Source: Methylotenera sp.
GTDB lineage: Bacteria; Pseudomonadota; Gammaproteobacteria; Burkholderiales; Methylophilaceae
Direction of reading: 5' to 3'
NCBI RefSeq assembly: GCF_029945705.1
Contig: NZ_JAQSDC010000045.1
Location: forward strand, 48,583-112,582
Length of the DNA: 64,000 nucleotides
The notes under the pieces are model-generated. The model had not been told where the DNA came from. It made no database searches and saw only the letters and a list, made by a program, of their open reading frames with translations. This document shows, one piece after another, positions 46,582-55,233 of this stretch (position 1 is the first letter of the stretch; each line of letters begins with the position of its first letter). The position numbers and the translations under genes are program-made.

Positions 46582-47146
46582 AACGATTATTAGCACAGTC
46601 AATAGCCAAGGCGAGGCGCATGTTACGCCATTTGGCATACAGGTGCAGGACGGTTTAGTCGTCATCTCACCTTATAAGCCTTCAGTCACGTTAGATAATA
46701 TTCTTGCTACGCAACATGCGGTGATGAATTTAACCGATGATGTACGCGTATTTGCTGGTGCTTTAACTAGGCGACAAGCTTGGTCGCTTATAGCAGCCGA
46801 GAAAATTGCCGGTTACAGACTGGCAGAGACCTTGGCACATAAAGAGCTAAAGTTAGTCAAAATTAATGAAGATGCATTACGCCCACAACTATTTTTAGAA
46901 GTGATACATGAAGTGCAGCACCAGTCATTTCTGGGTTTTAATCGAGCTCAGGCTGCAGTGATTGAGCTTGCTGTACTTGCAAGTCGCTTGAATATGTTAG
47001 CTAAAGATAAGGTGTTAGCTGAAATGCAATACTTGCAAATTGCAGTAGATAAAACCGCAGGTGAACGTGAATTACTAGCATGGACTTGGCTAACTGAAAA
47101 AGTAGAAAATTTTTACGCACAACAAGCAGGTGAGAACTTCGCATGA
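46571..47146 (+). CDS. DUF447 protein, flavin-binding split barrel (C1-cofactor cluster)
   Basis: A 191-residue protein of the DUF447 family. It has the family start IFETIISTVNSQGEAHVTPF followed by KPSVTLDNILATQHAVMNLT, and a helical C-terminal half. Homologues are found with tetrahydromethanopterin and methanofuran biosynthesis genes. The exact reaction is unknown; flavin binding is inferred from the fold. It overlaps its upstream neighbour by 11 bp and its downstream neighbour by 4 bp. Confidence 0.85.
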   Translation: MIFETIISTVNSQGEAHVTPFGIQVQDGLVVISPYKPSVTLDNILATQHAVMNLTDDVRVFAGALTRRQAWSLIAAEKIAGYRLAETLAHKELKLVKINEDALRPQLFLEVIHEVQHQSFLGFNRAQAAVIELAVLASRLNMLAKDKVLAEMQYLQIAVDKTAGERELLAWTWLTEKVENFYAQQAGENFA

Positions 47147-47898
47147 ATGCACCTATAAACGCAACGGTAAATGCCCCTGCCTTAACCAATGCTAATACAG
47201 CGCAATTGCAAGCAACTCAGTTATTAATTAGCGTAACTACCATTGAAGAGGCGCGAATGGCCTTGGAAAATGGCGCTGATATCATTGACTTAAAAGAGCC
47301 AAGTTTGGGCGCTTTGGGGGCCTTACCTATAGCAACAATTCAAACGATTGTTGCTTATGTACAAAACACAAAAAATACAGATAGTAAACTTACCAGCGCA
47401 ACTATAGGTGATTTACCGATGGAGCCAAAGTTGCTGTTAGCACATGTTACTGAGTTAGCTACAACAGGAGTGGACATCATCAAAATTGGTTTTTTCCAAA
47501 CGGATGACTACCAAACATGCTTACACGCACTTAAACCATTAGCGCAAAAAGGTATGAGGCTCATGGCAGTATTTTTTGCGGAAACCACCTATCCACAGGG
47601 TTTGATTTCCGCTATTGAACATGCAGGTTTTATGGGCATTATGTTAGATACTGCAAAAAAAAATGGACTCACTTTGCTTGATTATTACCCACAAGAGCAA
47701 AGAGTGGTGTTTGCAAAGACCGTACTTGGGCATGGCCTGCAATTGGGTTTAGCTGGTTCTTTAAAGTTACAACACGTGCCATTGATTAAAGAGTTAAGTC
47801 CCAGCTATATCGGTTTTAGGGGAGGTGTTTGTGATGACAATCAACGTAATCGAGCACTTGATGCAACGAAAATAAAAGCAGTTCGTAAAATAGTGTAA
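47143..47898 (+). CDS. mfnB: (5-formylfuran-3-yl)methyl phosphate synthase MfnB-like (DUF556)
   Basis: Predicted to condense two glyceraldehyde-3-phosphates to the furan phosphate that starts methanofuran/methylofuran synthesis. The conserved motif ISVTTIEEARMALENGADII at about 29-48, followed by DLKEPSLGALGA, is the strongest evidence. Further matches are TTGVDIIKIGFF, MGIMLDTAKKNG and the Gly-rich FRGGVCDD near the end. The 251 aa include about 25 extra Ala/Asn-rich N-terminal residues. It is the last gene of the cluster. The product, methylofuran, is the Fhc cofactor, linking this locus to the fhc operon at the left edge. Confidence 0.88.
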   Translation: MNAPINATVNAPALTNANTAQLQATQLLISVTTIEEARMALENGADIIDLKEPSLGALGALPIATIQTIVAYVQNTKNTDSKLTSATIGDLPMEPKLLLAHVTELATTGVDIIKIGFFQTDDYQTCLHALKPLAQKGMRLMAVFFAETTYPQGLISAIEHAGFMGIMLDTAKKNGLTLLDYYPQEQRVVFAKTVLGHGLQLGLAGSLKLQHVPLIKELSPSYIGFRGGVCDDNQRNRALDATKIKAVRKIV

Positions 47899-48048
47899 AT
47901 TTGTTGTAAAAAAACAACTAAAACATTTGAATAACATTGATTTGTAAACATTTATGATTGCGCTAAACGTGAGTGGTGCGTAATATCGAACTTAATGAAA
48001 TTTTGATTTTGATAGACCAAAGAAGTATTTTAATTAGGAGTAAAACGA

Positions 48049-49158
48049 ATGAAAAAAAATCTTATTAATCTTGCAGTTGCAGCAACTCTAGGCCTAGCAG
48101 CATTTGCTGCATCAGCAGAAGACATGTACCGCGGCGCTTGGTATGCTGTTCCTGGTGTTAGCTATATGAACACAGATAACGATTTAAATGCAAACAATGG
48201 GCCTGGTGTATTTTTGAAACTTGGCAAAGAATTAAGTGAAAGCTGGGATGTTCAAGGTGGATTAGGTTATAACAGAGCCACGCAAGATACTGGTGTGGCT
48301 GGTGCATCTGGTCGTTATAAACAAACTACTTTGGGCTTAGATGCTCTTTACATGTTTAGCCGTAGTAATTTCCGCCCATTTGTGTTGGCTGGCTTAGGAG
48401 TTGCACGCAATAAAGTTGATTATACTGGTACTGGTTTAGTTGGCGATGATAGCAAAACATCATGGTTAGGTAACGTTGGTCTAGGAGCACAGTACTTAAT
48501 TAACGACAGTTTTGGTCTGCAGGCAGATTTGCGTGAACAATGGAGCCGTGCTCCTCTTGGCAGAACTGCAGTTGGTGCAGCTAATGATAATGGTACTATT
48601 GCTAATACATTGTTAAATTTAGGTGGTATATTCCGCTTCGGTGCTCCAGCACCTATGCCAGTAATGGCAGCAGCAGAGCCTGCACCAGCTGCAGTTGTTG
48701 AGCCAGCTCCTGCACCAGCTGCAGTTGTTGAGCCAGCTCCTGCACCTGCTCCTGTAGCATGTAAACCAAATCTTGAAACTGTAACGGTAAGTGCTGAAAA
48801 ACTATTTGGCTTTGATAAAGCTAAATTACAAGATGGTGCAAAACCAGTTTTAGATGAAACAGCTGCCAAAATTAAAGCCAACCCAGAGTTGAAAATGGTT
48901 ATTGTAACTGGTCATACAGATCGCATTGGTTCTACAGCTTACAACCAAAAACTTTCAGAAAAACGTGCTGCAATTGTTAAAGACTACCTAGTTTCACAAG
49001 GTGTTGATGCAGCAATTATTTCTTCTGTTGGTAAAGGTGAGTCAGATCCAGTTGAAGCATGTAAAGGTGTAACTGGCAAGAAATTAATCTCTTGCTTAGC
49101 TCCTAACCGCCGTGTTGTAATTACTGGCGAAGCTACAAAAGAATCAGGCTGTAACTAA
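48049..49158 (+). CDS. OmpA-family outer membrane protein
   Basis: A 369-residue outer-membrane protein. A signal peptide ends at ASA (about 23). An eight-stranded barrel follows at about 30-200 (WYAVPGVSYMNTDNDL, FVLAGLGVARNKVDY, GLQADLREQWSR). A Pro/Ala linker built from a tandem repeat comes next, then the peptidoglycan-binding OmpA C-terminal domain (VIVTGHTDRIGSTAYNQKLS, then KRAAIVKDYLVSQGV). AGGAG precedes the ATG. A strong terminator follows at 49192. Confidence 0.93.
   Translation: MKKNLINLAVAATLGLAAFAASAEDMYRGAWYAVPGVSYMNTDNDLNANNGPGVFLKLGKELSESWDVQGGLGYNRATQDTGVAGASGRYKQTTLGLDALYMFSRSNFRPFVLAGLGVARNKVDYTGTGLVGDDSKTSWLGNVGLGAQYLINDSFGLQADLREQWSRAPLGRTAVGAANDNGTIANTLLNLGGIFRFGAPAPMPVMAAAEPAPAAVVEPAPAPAAVVEPAPAPAPVACKPNLETVTVSAEKLFGFDKAKLQDGAKPVLDETAAKIKANPELKMVIVTGHTDRIGSTAYNQKLSEKRAAIVKDYLVSQGVDAAIISSVGKGESDPVEACKGVTGKKLISCLAPNRRVVITGEATKESGCN
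48681..48740 (+). repeat. Perfect 30-bp tandem duplication in the OmpA linker
   Basis: Two identical 30-base units (48681-48710 and 48711-48740), each encoding the 10-residue period APAAVVEPAP in the periplasmic linker. A third, degenerate Pro/Ala segment follows. The identity at DNA level suggests a recent slippage event or ongoing length variation. Confidence 0.9.
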
Positions 49159-49191
49159 GCTGCAATAGATAAGTCTTAATAGACTAATCAG

Positions 49192-49218
49192 AAAACCCCG
49201 CAATTGCGGGGTTTTTTA
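49192..49218 (+). terminator. Rho-independent terminator after the OmpA-like gene
   Basis: AAAACCCCGC (49192-49201), AATT loop, GCGGGGTTTT (49206-49215), then TT: a perfect 10-bp stem with a T-run 33 bases after the stop codon. Confidence 0.95.
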
Positions 49219-49289
49219 TTGATCATTTTTTATAGATAAGTCCTCAACTTAAGTTCTGAATTTATACCTTTAATCGTTATAATAAGCGT

Positions 49290-50615
49290 ATGAGAAAACA
49301 AGTTGACTTAGTCATAGAAGCGCGTTGGTTATGTCCAATTGTGCCCAAGAATACGCTTTTAGAATATCAATCTGTTGTGATTCAATCTGGAACAATTATT
49401 GATATTTGCGCAACATCTTCAGCTTCTGAGCTTTATCAGGCAAATGAAGTTGTACAGTTAGTGGAACATATACTAATTCCTGGATTAATTAATCTGCATA
49501 CACATGCTGCAATGAGCTTAATGCGTGGTGTAGCTGATGATTTACCACTGATGACTTGGTTGAATGAGCATATTTGGCCTGCCGAGCAGGCGATATTGTC
49601 TGAGCAGTATGTGCAAGATGCTACTTTATTGGCCTGCGCTGAGATGTTAAGTGGCGGTATTACTTGTTTTAACGATATGTACTTTTACCCGCGAGCAACG
49701 TCTGTTGCGGCAAGTCAGGCGGGTATACGTGCAAATCTAGGCTTGGTGGTTTTAGAGTTTCCAACAGCCTATGCGACTGATGCTGCTGACTACTTGCAAA
49801 AAGGCTTTGATGCGCACGATAGTTGGCGTGGCAATCCATTGATTTCAACTTGCATCGCCCCGCATGCGCCTTACACAGTCTCCAATCAAACTTTTGAAAC
49901 CGTACTGACCTATGCCGAGCAATTGGGGCTTGGCATACATACACATTTGCATGAAACACGCGATGAAATTGCCCAATCTCATGCGCAATTTGGCTTACGG
50001 CCATTGCAGCGATTGGCGGAGTTAGGTTTGTTAGGCCCTAATTTCCTAGCGGCACATGGTGTGCATTTACTCGATGGTGAGATAGCCATGTTGGCTGAAT
50101 TTGGTTGCCATATAGCACATTGCCCAAGCTCCAATTTAAAGCTTGCAAGCGGTATAGCGCCAATATCAAAATTACTAGCTAAAGGTGTGAATGTTGGGTT
50201 AGGGTCGGATGGGGCGGCAAGTAATAATCGATTAGATATATTTGCTGAAATGCGTTTAAGTGCGTTGTTGGCAAAAGGGTTAAGCGAAGATGCAACGGTT
50301 ATTCCCGCACATCAGGCGTTAGAGATGGCAACTATTAATGCCGCTAAAGCAATGGGCTTGGAAGATAAAGTTGGTTCGATTGAAATAGGTAAGTTGGCAG
50401 ACTTAACTGCAGTGAAGTTGAGTGAGCCCATTATCAATCCATGTTATGACCCTATTTCACATTTGGTGTATACCTGTGGTCGCGAGCACGTGAGTCACAC
50501 TTGGGTTGCCGGGGAGTTGCGCTATAGCAATGGACTTTATGCCAATATTGAACCATTAGAATTAAAAGAAATCATCAATACATGGCAACCAAAACTGCAA
50601 CAGCATAAACATTAA
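49290..50615 (+). CDS. mtaD: TRZ/ATZ-family amidohydrolase, probable 5'-methylthioadenosine/S-adenosylhomocysteine deaminase
   Basis: A 441-residue metal-dependent deaminase. The zinc motif HTH is in GLINLHTHAAMSLMRG (about residue 69), followed by the sites IHTHLHETRDE, AAHGVHL and the Asp in GLGSDGAASNNRLD. In betaproteobacteria this gene regularly precedes ubiG, as here (41-bp gap), and is annotated as MtaD. The true substrate could be another adenine or guanine nucleoside. It recycles S-adenosylmethionine by-products, fitting the methyltransferase next door. Confidence 0.87.
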   Translation: MRKQVDLVIEARWLCPIVPKNTLLEYQSVVIQSGTIIDICATSSASELYQANEVVQLVEHILIPGLINLHTHAAMSLMRGVADDLPLMTWLNEHIWPAEQAILSEQYVQDATLLACAEMLSGGITCFNDMYFYPRATSVAASQAGIRANLGLVVLEFPTAYATDAADYLQKGFDAHDSWRGNPLISTCIAPHAPYTVSNQTFETVLTYAEQLGLGIHTHLHETRDEIAQSHAQFGLRPLQRLAELGLLGPNFLAAHGVHLLDGEIAMLAEFGCHIAHCPSSNLKLASGIAPISKLLAKGVNVGLGSDGAASNNRLDIFAEMRLSALLAKGLSEDATVIPAHQALEMATINAAKAMGLEDKVGSIEIGKLADLTAVKLSEPIINPCYDPISHLVYTCGREHVSHTWVAGELRYSNGLYANIEPLELKEIINTWQPKLQQHKH

Positions 50616-50655
50616 TACATAGATTTGCCGATTAAAAACAGAGGTCAGCACAGAG

Positions 50656-51408
50656 ATGAATATAGAGTCGATTCCAGAAGTTAATCCTGAAATTAATCCA
50701 GCACAGCCAGTCAATGCAGATCATTTGGAGCTGCAAAAATTTGGTGAACTTGCGCATAAATGGTGGGATAAAAACAGTGAGTTCAAACCGCTGCATGAAC
50801 TTAACCCATTGCGACTTGCTTGGATAGATGAATTAGCTAGCCTGAAAGGCAAGCGAGTGCTTGATGTCGGTTGTGGCGGTGGAATCTTATCTGAATCTAT
50901 GTATTTTGAAGGTGCTGATGTTGTCGGTATTGATTTAGGTGAAAAGGCGCTCAATGTTGCAAAACTGCATCAGTTAGAGAGTGGCGCAAAAGTTGACTAT
51001 CAATACATTGCCGTAGAGCAACTTGCGGCGCAACAGCCCGCCAGTTTTGATGTGGTGACCTGCATGGAGATGCTTGAGCATGTTCCTAACCCCGCTTCAA
51101 TCATTGCGGCTTGTGCGCGTCTAGTAAAACCAGACGGCTCAGTGTTCTTCTCGACCATTAACCGTAATCCTAAAGCGTATTTATTTGCGGTGATTGGCGC
51201 AGAGTACTTGTTGAACTTGTTACCTAAAGGTACACATGATTATGCTAAATTTATTAAGCCTTCAGAGTTGTCTAGTTGGGCTAGGCAAGCAGATTTGAAT
51301 GTCACAGCCATGCGTGGCATGAGCTACAACCCAATCACACAACATTACAGCTTAGGTGAAGATGTTTCAGTTAATTACATGGTGCACACCATTAAATCAG
51401 TAGCATGA
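50656..51408 (+). CDS. ubiG: Ubiquinone biosynthesis O-methyltransferase UbiG
   Basis: SAM-dependent enzyme for both O-methylation steps of ubiquinone synthesis. Motif I is [15 protein letters not shown] (about 75-89), followed by [14 protein letters not shown] and [18 protein letters not shown]. The N-terminal [19 protein letters not shown] is the UbiG signature. The length of 250 is normal. The last codon overlaps the gph start by 4 bp (ATGA). Confidence 0.96.
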   Translation: MNIESIPEVNPEINPAQPVNADHLELQKFGELAHKWWDKNSEFKPLHELNPLRLAWIDELASLKGKRVLDVGCGGGILSESMYFEGADVVGIDLGEKALNVAKLHQLESGAKVDYQYIAVEQLAAQQPASFDVVTCMEMLEHVPNPASIIAACARLVKPDGSVFFSTINRNPKAYLFAVIGAEYLLNLLPKGTHDYAKFIKPSELSSWARQADLNVTAMRGMSYNPITQHYSLGEDVSVNYMVHTIKSVA

Positions 51409-52067
51409 AAACAGTTCTATTCGATTTAGACGGTACCCTAGTGGATACCGCCCATGACCTAGGCTTGGCCTTAAATATACAATTGGCACGTTATGGCAAA
51501 CCTGCACTTGCTCATGATGTTATTTGGCCTATAGCCTCACATGGCTCACGCGGTTTATTGGCGCTAGGCTTTGGTATTACACCCGCAGATGTAGATTTTG
51601 AAGATAAAAAGACCGAATATTTAGATTTGTACGAAACAGTCTTTACGAGTAAACCGATATTGTTACCAGGTATCGCGGAATTGCTTGATGAGCTAGACGC
51701 GCGCGCGGTTAAATGGGGTATCGTTACTAATAAACCTCGTCGCTTCTCGGTGGATTTAACTAAAGCCGTCAATATGGGCAGTAAAAGCTTGTACGAACGT
51801 TCCGCATGCTTGGTGTGTGGTGATGATGCGTCGCAGCCTAAACCAGCACCATATACTTTGCTAATGGCTTGTGAAGAAACAGCAACACAGGCAAGTGACT
51901 GCATTTATGTGGGCGACGCTGAGCGAGATGTACAGGCGGGCAGGGCGGCTGGTATGAAAACCGTGGTGGCTTTATTTGGCTATATTGCTGAAACGGACAA
52001 ACCACTTGAATGGAATGCCGATATAGTGATTAAAGCGCCTAAGGATTTATTAGAGCACTTAGACTAG
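51405..52067 (+). CDS. gph: HAD-family phosphoglycolate phosphatase (Gph/MupP type)
   Basis: A 220-residue HAD phosphatase. Motif I is [15 protein letters not shown], motif [11 protein letters not shown], motif [14 protein letters not shown], motif [21 protein letters not shown]. In this position after ubiG the gene is called gph; in pseudomonads the related MupP removes phosphate from N-acetylmuramic acid 6-phosphate. Which substrate applies here is open. It is convergent with recR, with a 19-bp gap. Confidence 0.88.
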   Translation: MKTVLFDLDGTLVDTAHDLGLALNIQLARYGKPALAHDVIWPIASHGSRGLLALGFGITPADVDFEDKKTEYLDLYETVFTSKPILLPGIAELLDELDARAVKWGIVTNKPRRFSVDLTKAVNMGSKSLYERSACLVCGDDASQPKPAPYTLLMACEETATQASDCIYVGDAERDVQAGRAAGMKTVVALFGYIAETDKPLEWNADIVIKAPKDLLEHLD

Positions 52068-52086
52068 TGTTGTTGGAGTTGTTGCG

Positions 52087-52686
52087 TTAAACAACATTGC
52101 GCCGTTCCATCATTGCCTGTGCAAGTGTGCCGCTATCCACGTATTCAATCTCTCCACCCATCGGCATGCCGCGCGCGATCCGACTAGTTTTGATACCTCG
52201 TGCTTTAAACAACTCGCTAATATAATGTGCGGTGGCTTCGCCTTCAACTGTATAGTTAGTGGCAAGAATCACCTCATTCACAATACCATCTTGCGCACGC
52301 TTAATGAGTTTGTCTAAGTGAATTTCTTTGGGCCCGATGCCATCTAGCGGCGATAGTCGACCCATTAAAACAAAGTACATGCCAGTGTAGGCGTGTGTGT
52401 TTTCCAGCATTAGCAAGTCTGTAGGCATTTCAATCACGCACAGTAAGTTTTTGTCGCGGTTATCGGCAGCGCATAACGGGCAAATTGGTTGCTCGCTAAA
52501 GGTATTACATAACTTGCAATGGTCAACGACCTCTAAGGCGGTTTCTAGTGCCGATGCTAGCGCGCCAGCGCCGTTTCTGTCTCGTTGTAAGAGATAGTAG
52601 GCCATGCGCTGCGCAGACTTTGGTCCAACACCAGGTAAACAGCGTAAGCTATCAATCAACTGTTCAAGTGCTGGAGGGTTTTTCAT
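52087..52686 (-). CDS. recR: Recombination mediator protein RecR
   Basis: Helps RecA load on gapped DNA in the RecFOR pathway. The 199 residues have the helix-hairpin-helix at the N-terminus ([20 protein letters not shown]), the C4 zinc motif [16 protein letters not shown] and a Toprim domain ([15 protein letters not shown]). It is third in the transcription order dnaX-ybaB-recR, a conserved operon. The gap to ybaB is 51 bp. Confidence 0.96.
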   Translation of the reverse strand: MKNPPALEQLIDSLRCLPGVGPKSAQRMAYYLLQRDRNGAGALASALETALEVVDHCKLCNTFSEQPICPLCAADNRDKNLLCVIEMPTDLLMLENTHAYTGMYFVLMGRLSPLDGIGPKEIHLDKLIKRAQDGIVNEVILATNYTVEGEATAHYISELFKARGIKTSRIARGMPMGGEIEYVDSGTLAQAMMERRNVV

Positions 52687-52737
52687 TATTTGCTAATCAA
52701 ACGTGGTGAGTACGGTCGTTAATTACAGTTGTTAATA

Positions 52738-53046
52738 TTAGAACGGCAGTTTCATGCCAGCAGGCATGTAGTTTGCCATGCGTGCTGAAGAAGTCGCTTC
52801 TGCTTTAGCTGTCGCATCTTTAAGCGCAATCACGAGTAAATCTTCTAAAGTTTCTTTGTCATCCATCACGCTATCATCTAAAGTCACGCGCTTGACTTCG
52901 TTTTTACAAGTCATGAGTACTTTCACTAAACCGTTAGCAGCAACTCCTTCAACATCTACATTAGCTAACTCTTCTTGCGCCTTTTGCATGTTAGCTTGCA
53001 TTTGCTGGGCTTGCTTCATTAAATTGCCCATGCCACCTTTCATCAT
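52738..53046 (-). CDS. Nucleoid-associated protein, YbaB/EbfC family
   Basis: A 102-residue DNA-binding protein; the family forms tweezer-like dimers. The N-terminus [20 protein letters not shown] is a coiled-coil, followed by the short strand [19 protein letters not shown]. The initial MMKGGMG is common in the family. It lies between dnaX and recR, as in E. coli. Confidence 0.95.
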   Translation of the reverse strand: MMKGGMGNLMKQAQQMQANMQKAQEELANVDVEGVAANGLVKVLMTCKNEVKRVTLDDSVMDDKETLEDLLVIALKDATAKAEATSSARMANYMPAGMKLPF

Positions 53047-53100
53047 TTTGATCTCCTTAGTTCTTAGGTTAATTAATATTGTAAATAACGTTTATAATTT

Positions 53101-54825
53101 TTAGATTGGCTTAATTGAGTTTTGGATGATGGTTGCCCCAAACTCGTTGATTAAAGCCTGCACAAAGCCATCTTCTTCAATGGCGCTTTCAGCACCAGCT
53201 TGCGCTACAGCTTTTTCTTGTGCCACTTCTTTTGCTGGCGTATTCACACTGCCTTCTACGCTAAATTCCAAGCGGATTTTTCTGCCGAAATGTTGCTGCA
53301 AAGCAGCGCTTAATTTGTCCTGATACATTGCGCTTAGTAAGCCTTTGTCTTTATCTTGCACGGCAAAACGCATGGTATTTTCATCAAAGCTTAATAGGGC
53401 ACTATTGAGTGCTAGGTTACGCGCTAGGCCAAGTTTGAGTTGGTCTAACAAGCCACGCCAATTACCATTGAATTGGATTGGCGTGCCAGTTTCAAAACTC
53501 TGCTCAGTGGAGTCTCCATTGCTTGATACTAAAGCTGGTTCTGCAACTTCTTGGATAGTTGGCGCAATTAGTTGCGGGCTATAGTTTTTTTCAAAACCAG
53601 GTGAAGATTGTTGCTCTGTAGCTTGCAAAATTGGCTGTAACGCCATTGCTGGTTTAGTTTCAACCACTGGCGCACTGATGCTAGCTGGACTTAAATTAGC
53701 TGCTATGGTGGTTTTTGTCGGCGGTCTTTTTGCTTCACTTTCACTGGGCGTAAAAGCCAGCATGCGTAATAAGCTCATGGTGAAGCCAGCAAACTCATCT
53801 GGCGCCAAGCTAATGTCACGACGACCTAATAGTGCGATTTGATAGTAAAGCTGCAATGTTTCTGGAGAAATGCGTTGAGCCAAGTCCAATAACTGATTTC
53901 GTTCAGGTAAGTCATCTGCAATGCTGTCTGGCACGGTTTGCGCAACGGCGATTTGATGCAGTAATTGTGCTAAATCATTTAAGGCAACTTCAAATGATAG
54001 GCTACGTTCTTCCATAGACTTGGCTTGCGCAATAATACTGGCGCCATCGTTAGCTAATAATGCATTGATGAGTTGATACAAATAACTTTGGTCGATTGCG
54101 CCCAACATTGCGCGCACTTCAGATTCATTAACGGTTTGACCGCCATAAGCAATGGCTTGATCGGTCAGTGATAGCGCATCGCGCATACTGCCTGCGGCAG
54201 CGCGGGCGATGAGATGCAGTGCCGTTGGTTCAAATGGAATGTTTTCTTGTCCAAGAATATTTTGCAAATGTTCAATAATCGAGGTGCCTGCCATTTGACG
54301 TAAATTGAACTGCAAACAACGCGATAATACTGTGACTGGCACTTTTTGTGGATCAGTGGTCGCAAGAATGAATTTAACGTGCGCAGGGGGTTCTTCAAGT
54401 GTTTTAAGCATGGCGTTAAATGCACTTTTTGATAGCATATGTACTTCATCGATGATGTACACTTTGAATCGGCCAGACGTAGGCGCGTATTGAGCATTAT
54501 CTAGCAAATCGCGCATCGCATCGACTTGCGTATTGCTAGCCGCATCCACTTCAATGAGGTCTACAAAGCGACCTCTGTCGATTTCTGTACATGCGTCACA
54601 TACGCCGCAGGGTTTAGCGGTAATGCCTTTTTCGCAATTGAGCGATTTAGCTAAAATACGCGCAACCGTGGTTTTGCCTACTCCGCGTGTGCCAGTAAAT
54701 AAGTACGCGTGATGTAAACGGTTTTGTTCTAATGCATTGGTAAGCGCACGTACTACGTGATCTTGCCCAACAAGGGTTTCAAATGATTTGGGACGCCATT
54801 TACGGGCTAAGACTTGATAAGACAT
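53101..54825 (-). CDS. dnaX: DNA polymerase III subunits tau (and probably gamma)
   Basis: Clamp-loader ATPase. Walker A is FTGTRGVGKTTVARIL (about 43-58), the zinc module CEKGITAKPCGVCDAC (64-79), DEVHM at 126-130 and the SRC arginine-finger motif near 168-170. The C-terminal tau part is short (total 574 aa against 643 in E. coli). At codons 412-414 the sequence A AAA AAC (53590-53584) is a -1 slippery site: after slippage the next codons are CTA and TAG, predicting a 415-residue gamma. The minus-strand sequence continues into ybaB and recR. Confidence 0.96.
   Translation of the reverse strand: MSYQVLARKWRPKSFETLVGQDHVVRALTNALEQNRLHHAYLFTGTRGVGKTTVARILAKSLNCEKGITAKPCGVCDACTEIDRGRFVDLIEVDAASNTQVDAMRDLLDNAQYAPTSGRFKVYIIDEVHMLSKSAFNAMLKTLEEPPAHVKFILATTDPQKVPVTVLSRCLQFNLRQMAGTSIIEHLQNILGQENIPFEPTALHLIARAAAGSMRDALSLTDQAIAYGGQTVNESEVRAMLGAIDQSYLYQLINALLANDGASIIAQAKSMEERSLSFEVALNDLAQLLHQIAVAQTVPDSIADDLPERNQLLDLAQRISPETLQLYYQIALLGRRDISLAPDEFAGFTMSLLRMLAFTPSESEAKRPPTKTTIAANLSPASISAPVVETKPAMALQPILQATEQQSSPGFEKNYSPQLIAPTIQEVAEPALVSSNGDSTEQSFETGTPIQFNGNWRGLLDQLKLGLARNLALNSALLSFDENTMRFAVQDKDKGLLSAMYQDKLSAALQQHFGRKIRLEFSVEGSVNTPAKEVAQEKAVAQAGAESAIEEDGFVQALINEFGATIIQNSIKPI
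53563..53592 (-). promoter_or_regulatory. Candidate programmed -1 frameshift signal in dnaX
   Basis: Slippery heptamer A AAA AAC (53590 to 53584, within a run of seven A), then 7 bases, then a small hairpin CGCAA-CTAA-TTGCG (53576 to 53563). A -1 shift reaches TAG at 53581-53579 after one extra codon, at the same relative place as the E. coli gamma frameshift. The stem is only 5 bp and there is no clear upstream Shine-Dalgarno-like stimulator; slippage by RNA polymerase on the A-run is an alternative. Confidence 0.6.
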
Positions 54826-54937
54826 AGGCTCAACTTTAGCTGAAAATTTAGATTACACAATGTCATTCATACATAGCAACAACTAGATAGGCTAAAAATC
54901 TAGGTTGGCTGAAAATCCAAGTTACCTAGAAATAAAG

Positions 54938-55032
54938 AGGCGAGCCCTTACCCCGGCACTTGCTTAATAGTTGTGGCTGCTTGCTTCCGCACCTGACCAG
55001 ATTGGCTACTTCACAATGCGGGGAGGCCCGCC
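54938..55032 (-). ncRNA. ffs: 4.5S signal recognition particle RNA
   Basis: About 95 nt on the minus strand, 5' end near 55032 (GGCGGGCCTCCCC). The apical SRP core is clear: GGTCAGGTGCGGAAGCAAGC, containing the GGAA tetraloop and the symmetric loop that binds Ffh. The 5' and 3' ends pair (GGCGGGC with the GC-rich 3' end GCTCGCCTC, imperfectly). A -10-like TAAAAT (55040-55045 on the complement) sits 7 bases before the 5' end. It lies just upstream of dnaX, the usual betaproteobacterial place. Ends are good to a few bases. Confidence 0.93.
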
Positions 55033-55233
55033 AAATGTAATTTTACAATACTTTGACGCATAAACCGCAAAGCTTAGAATAATATTTTTCTAAAATAGAC
55101 CGATAAAAGCATTCCTAAATTTGCATTTGATTTTTTGCATATGTTGGAAAATACTAGATATATCATTTTGGGGCTGTAATCAATTGACTTTCATTAAGTT
55201 TATTTAGAGAGAAGTTTTTTAATTAACCAAGCT
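55033..55233. other. Intergenic region between ffs and the diguanylate cyclase gene
   Basis: About 200 bases of AT-rich sequence holding the leftward ffs promoter at its left end and presumably the rightward promoter of the GGDEF gene. No gene or clear further motif is seen. Confidence 0.5.

Noticed and set aside
48681..48740. Tandem repeat considered as a CRISPR-like array
   Set aside because: Only two units with no spacers, in frame inside a coding linker.
48420..48881. 153-aa Ala/Gly-rich frame antisense to the OmpA-like gene
   Set aside because: Its composition is the mirror of the Pro/Ala linker repeat.
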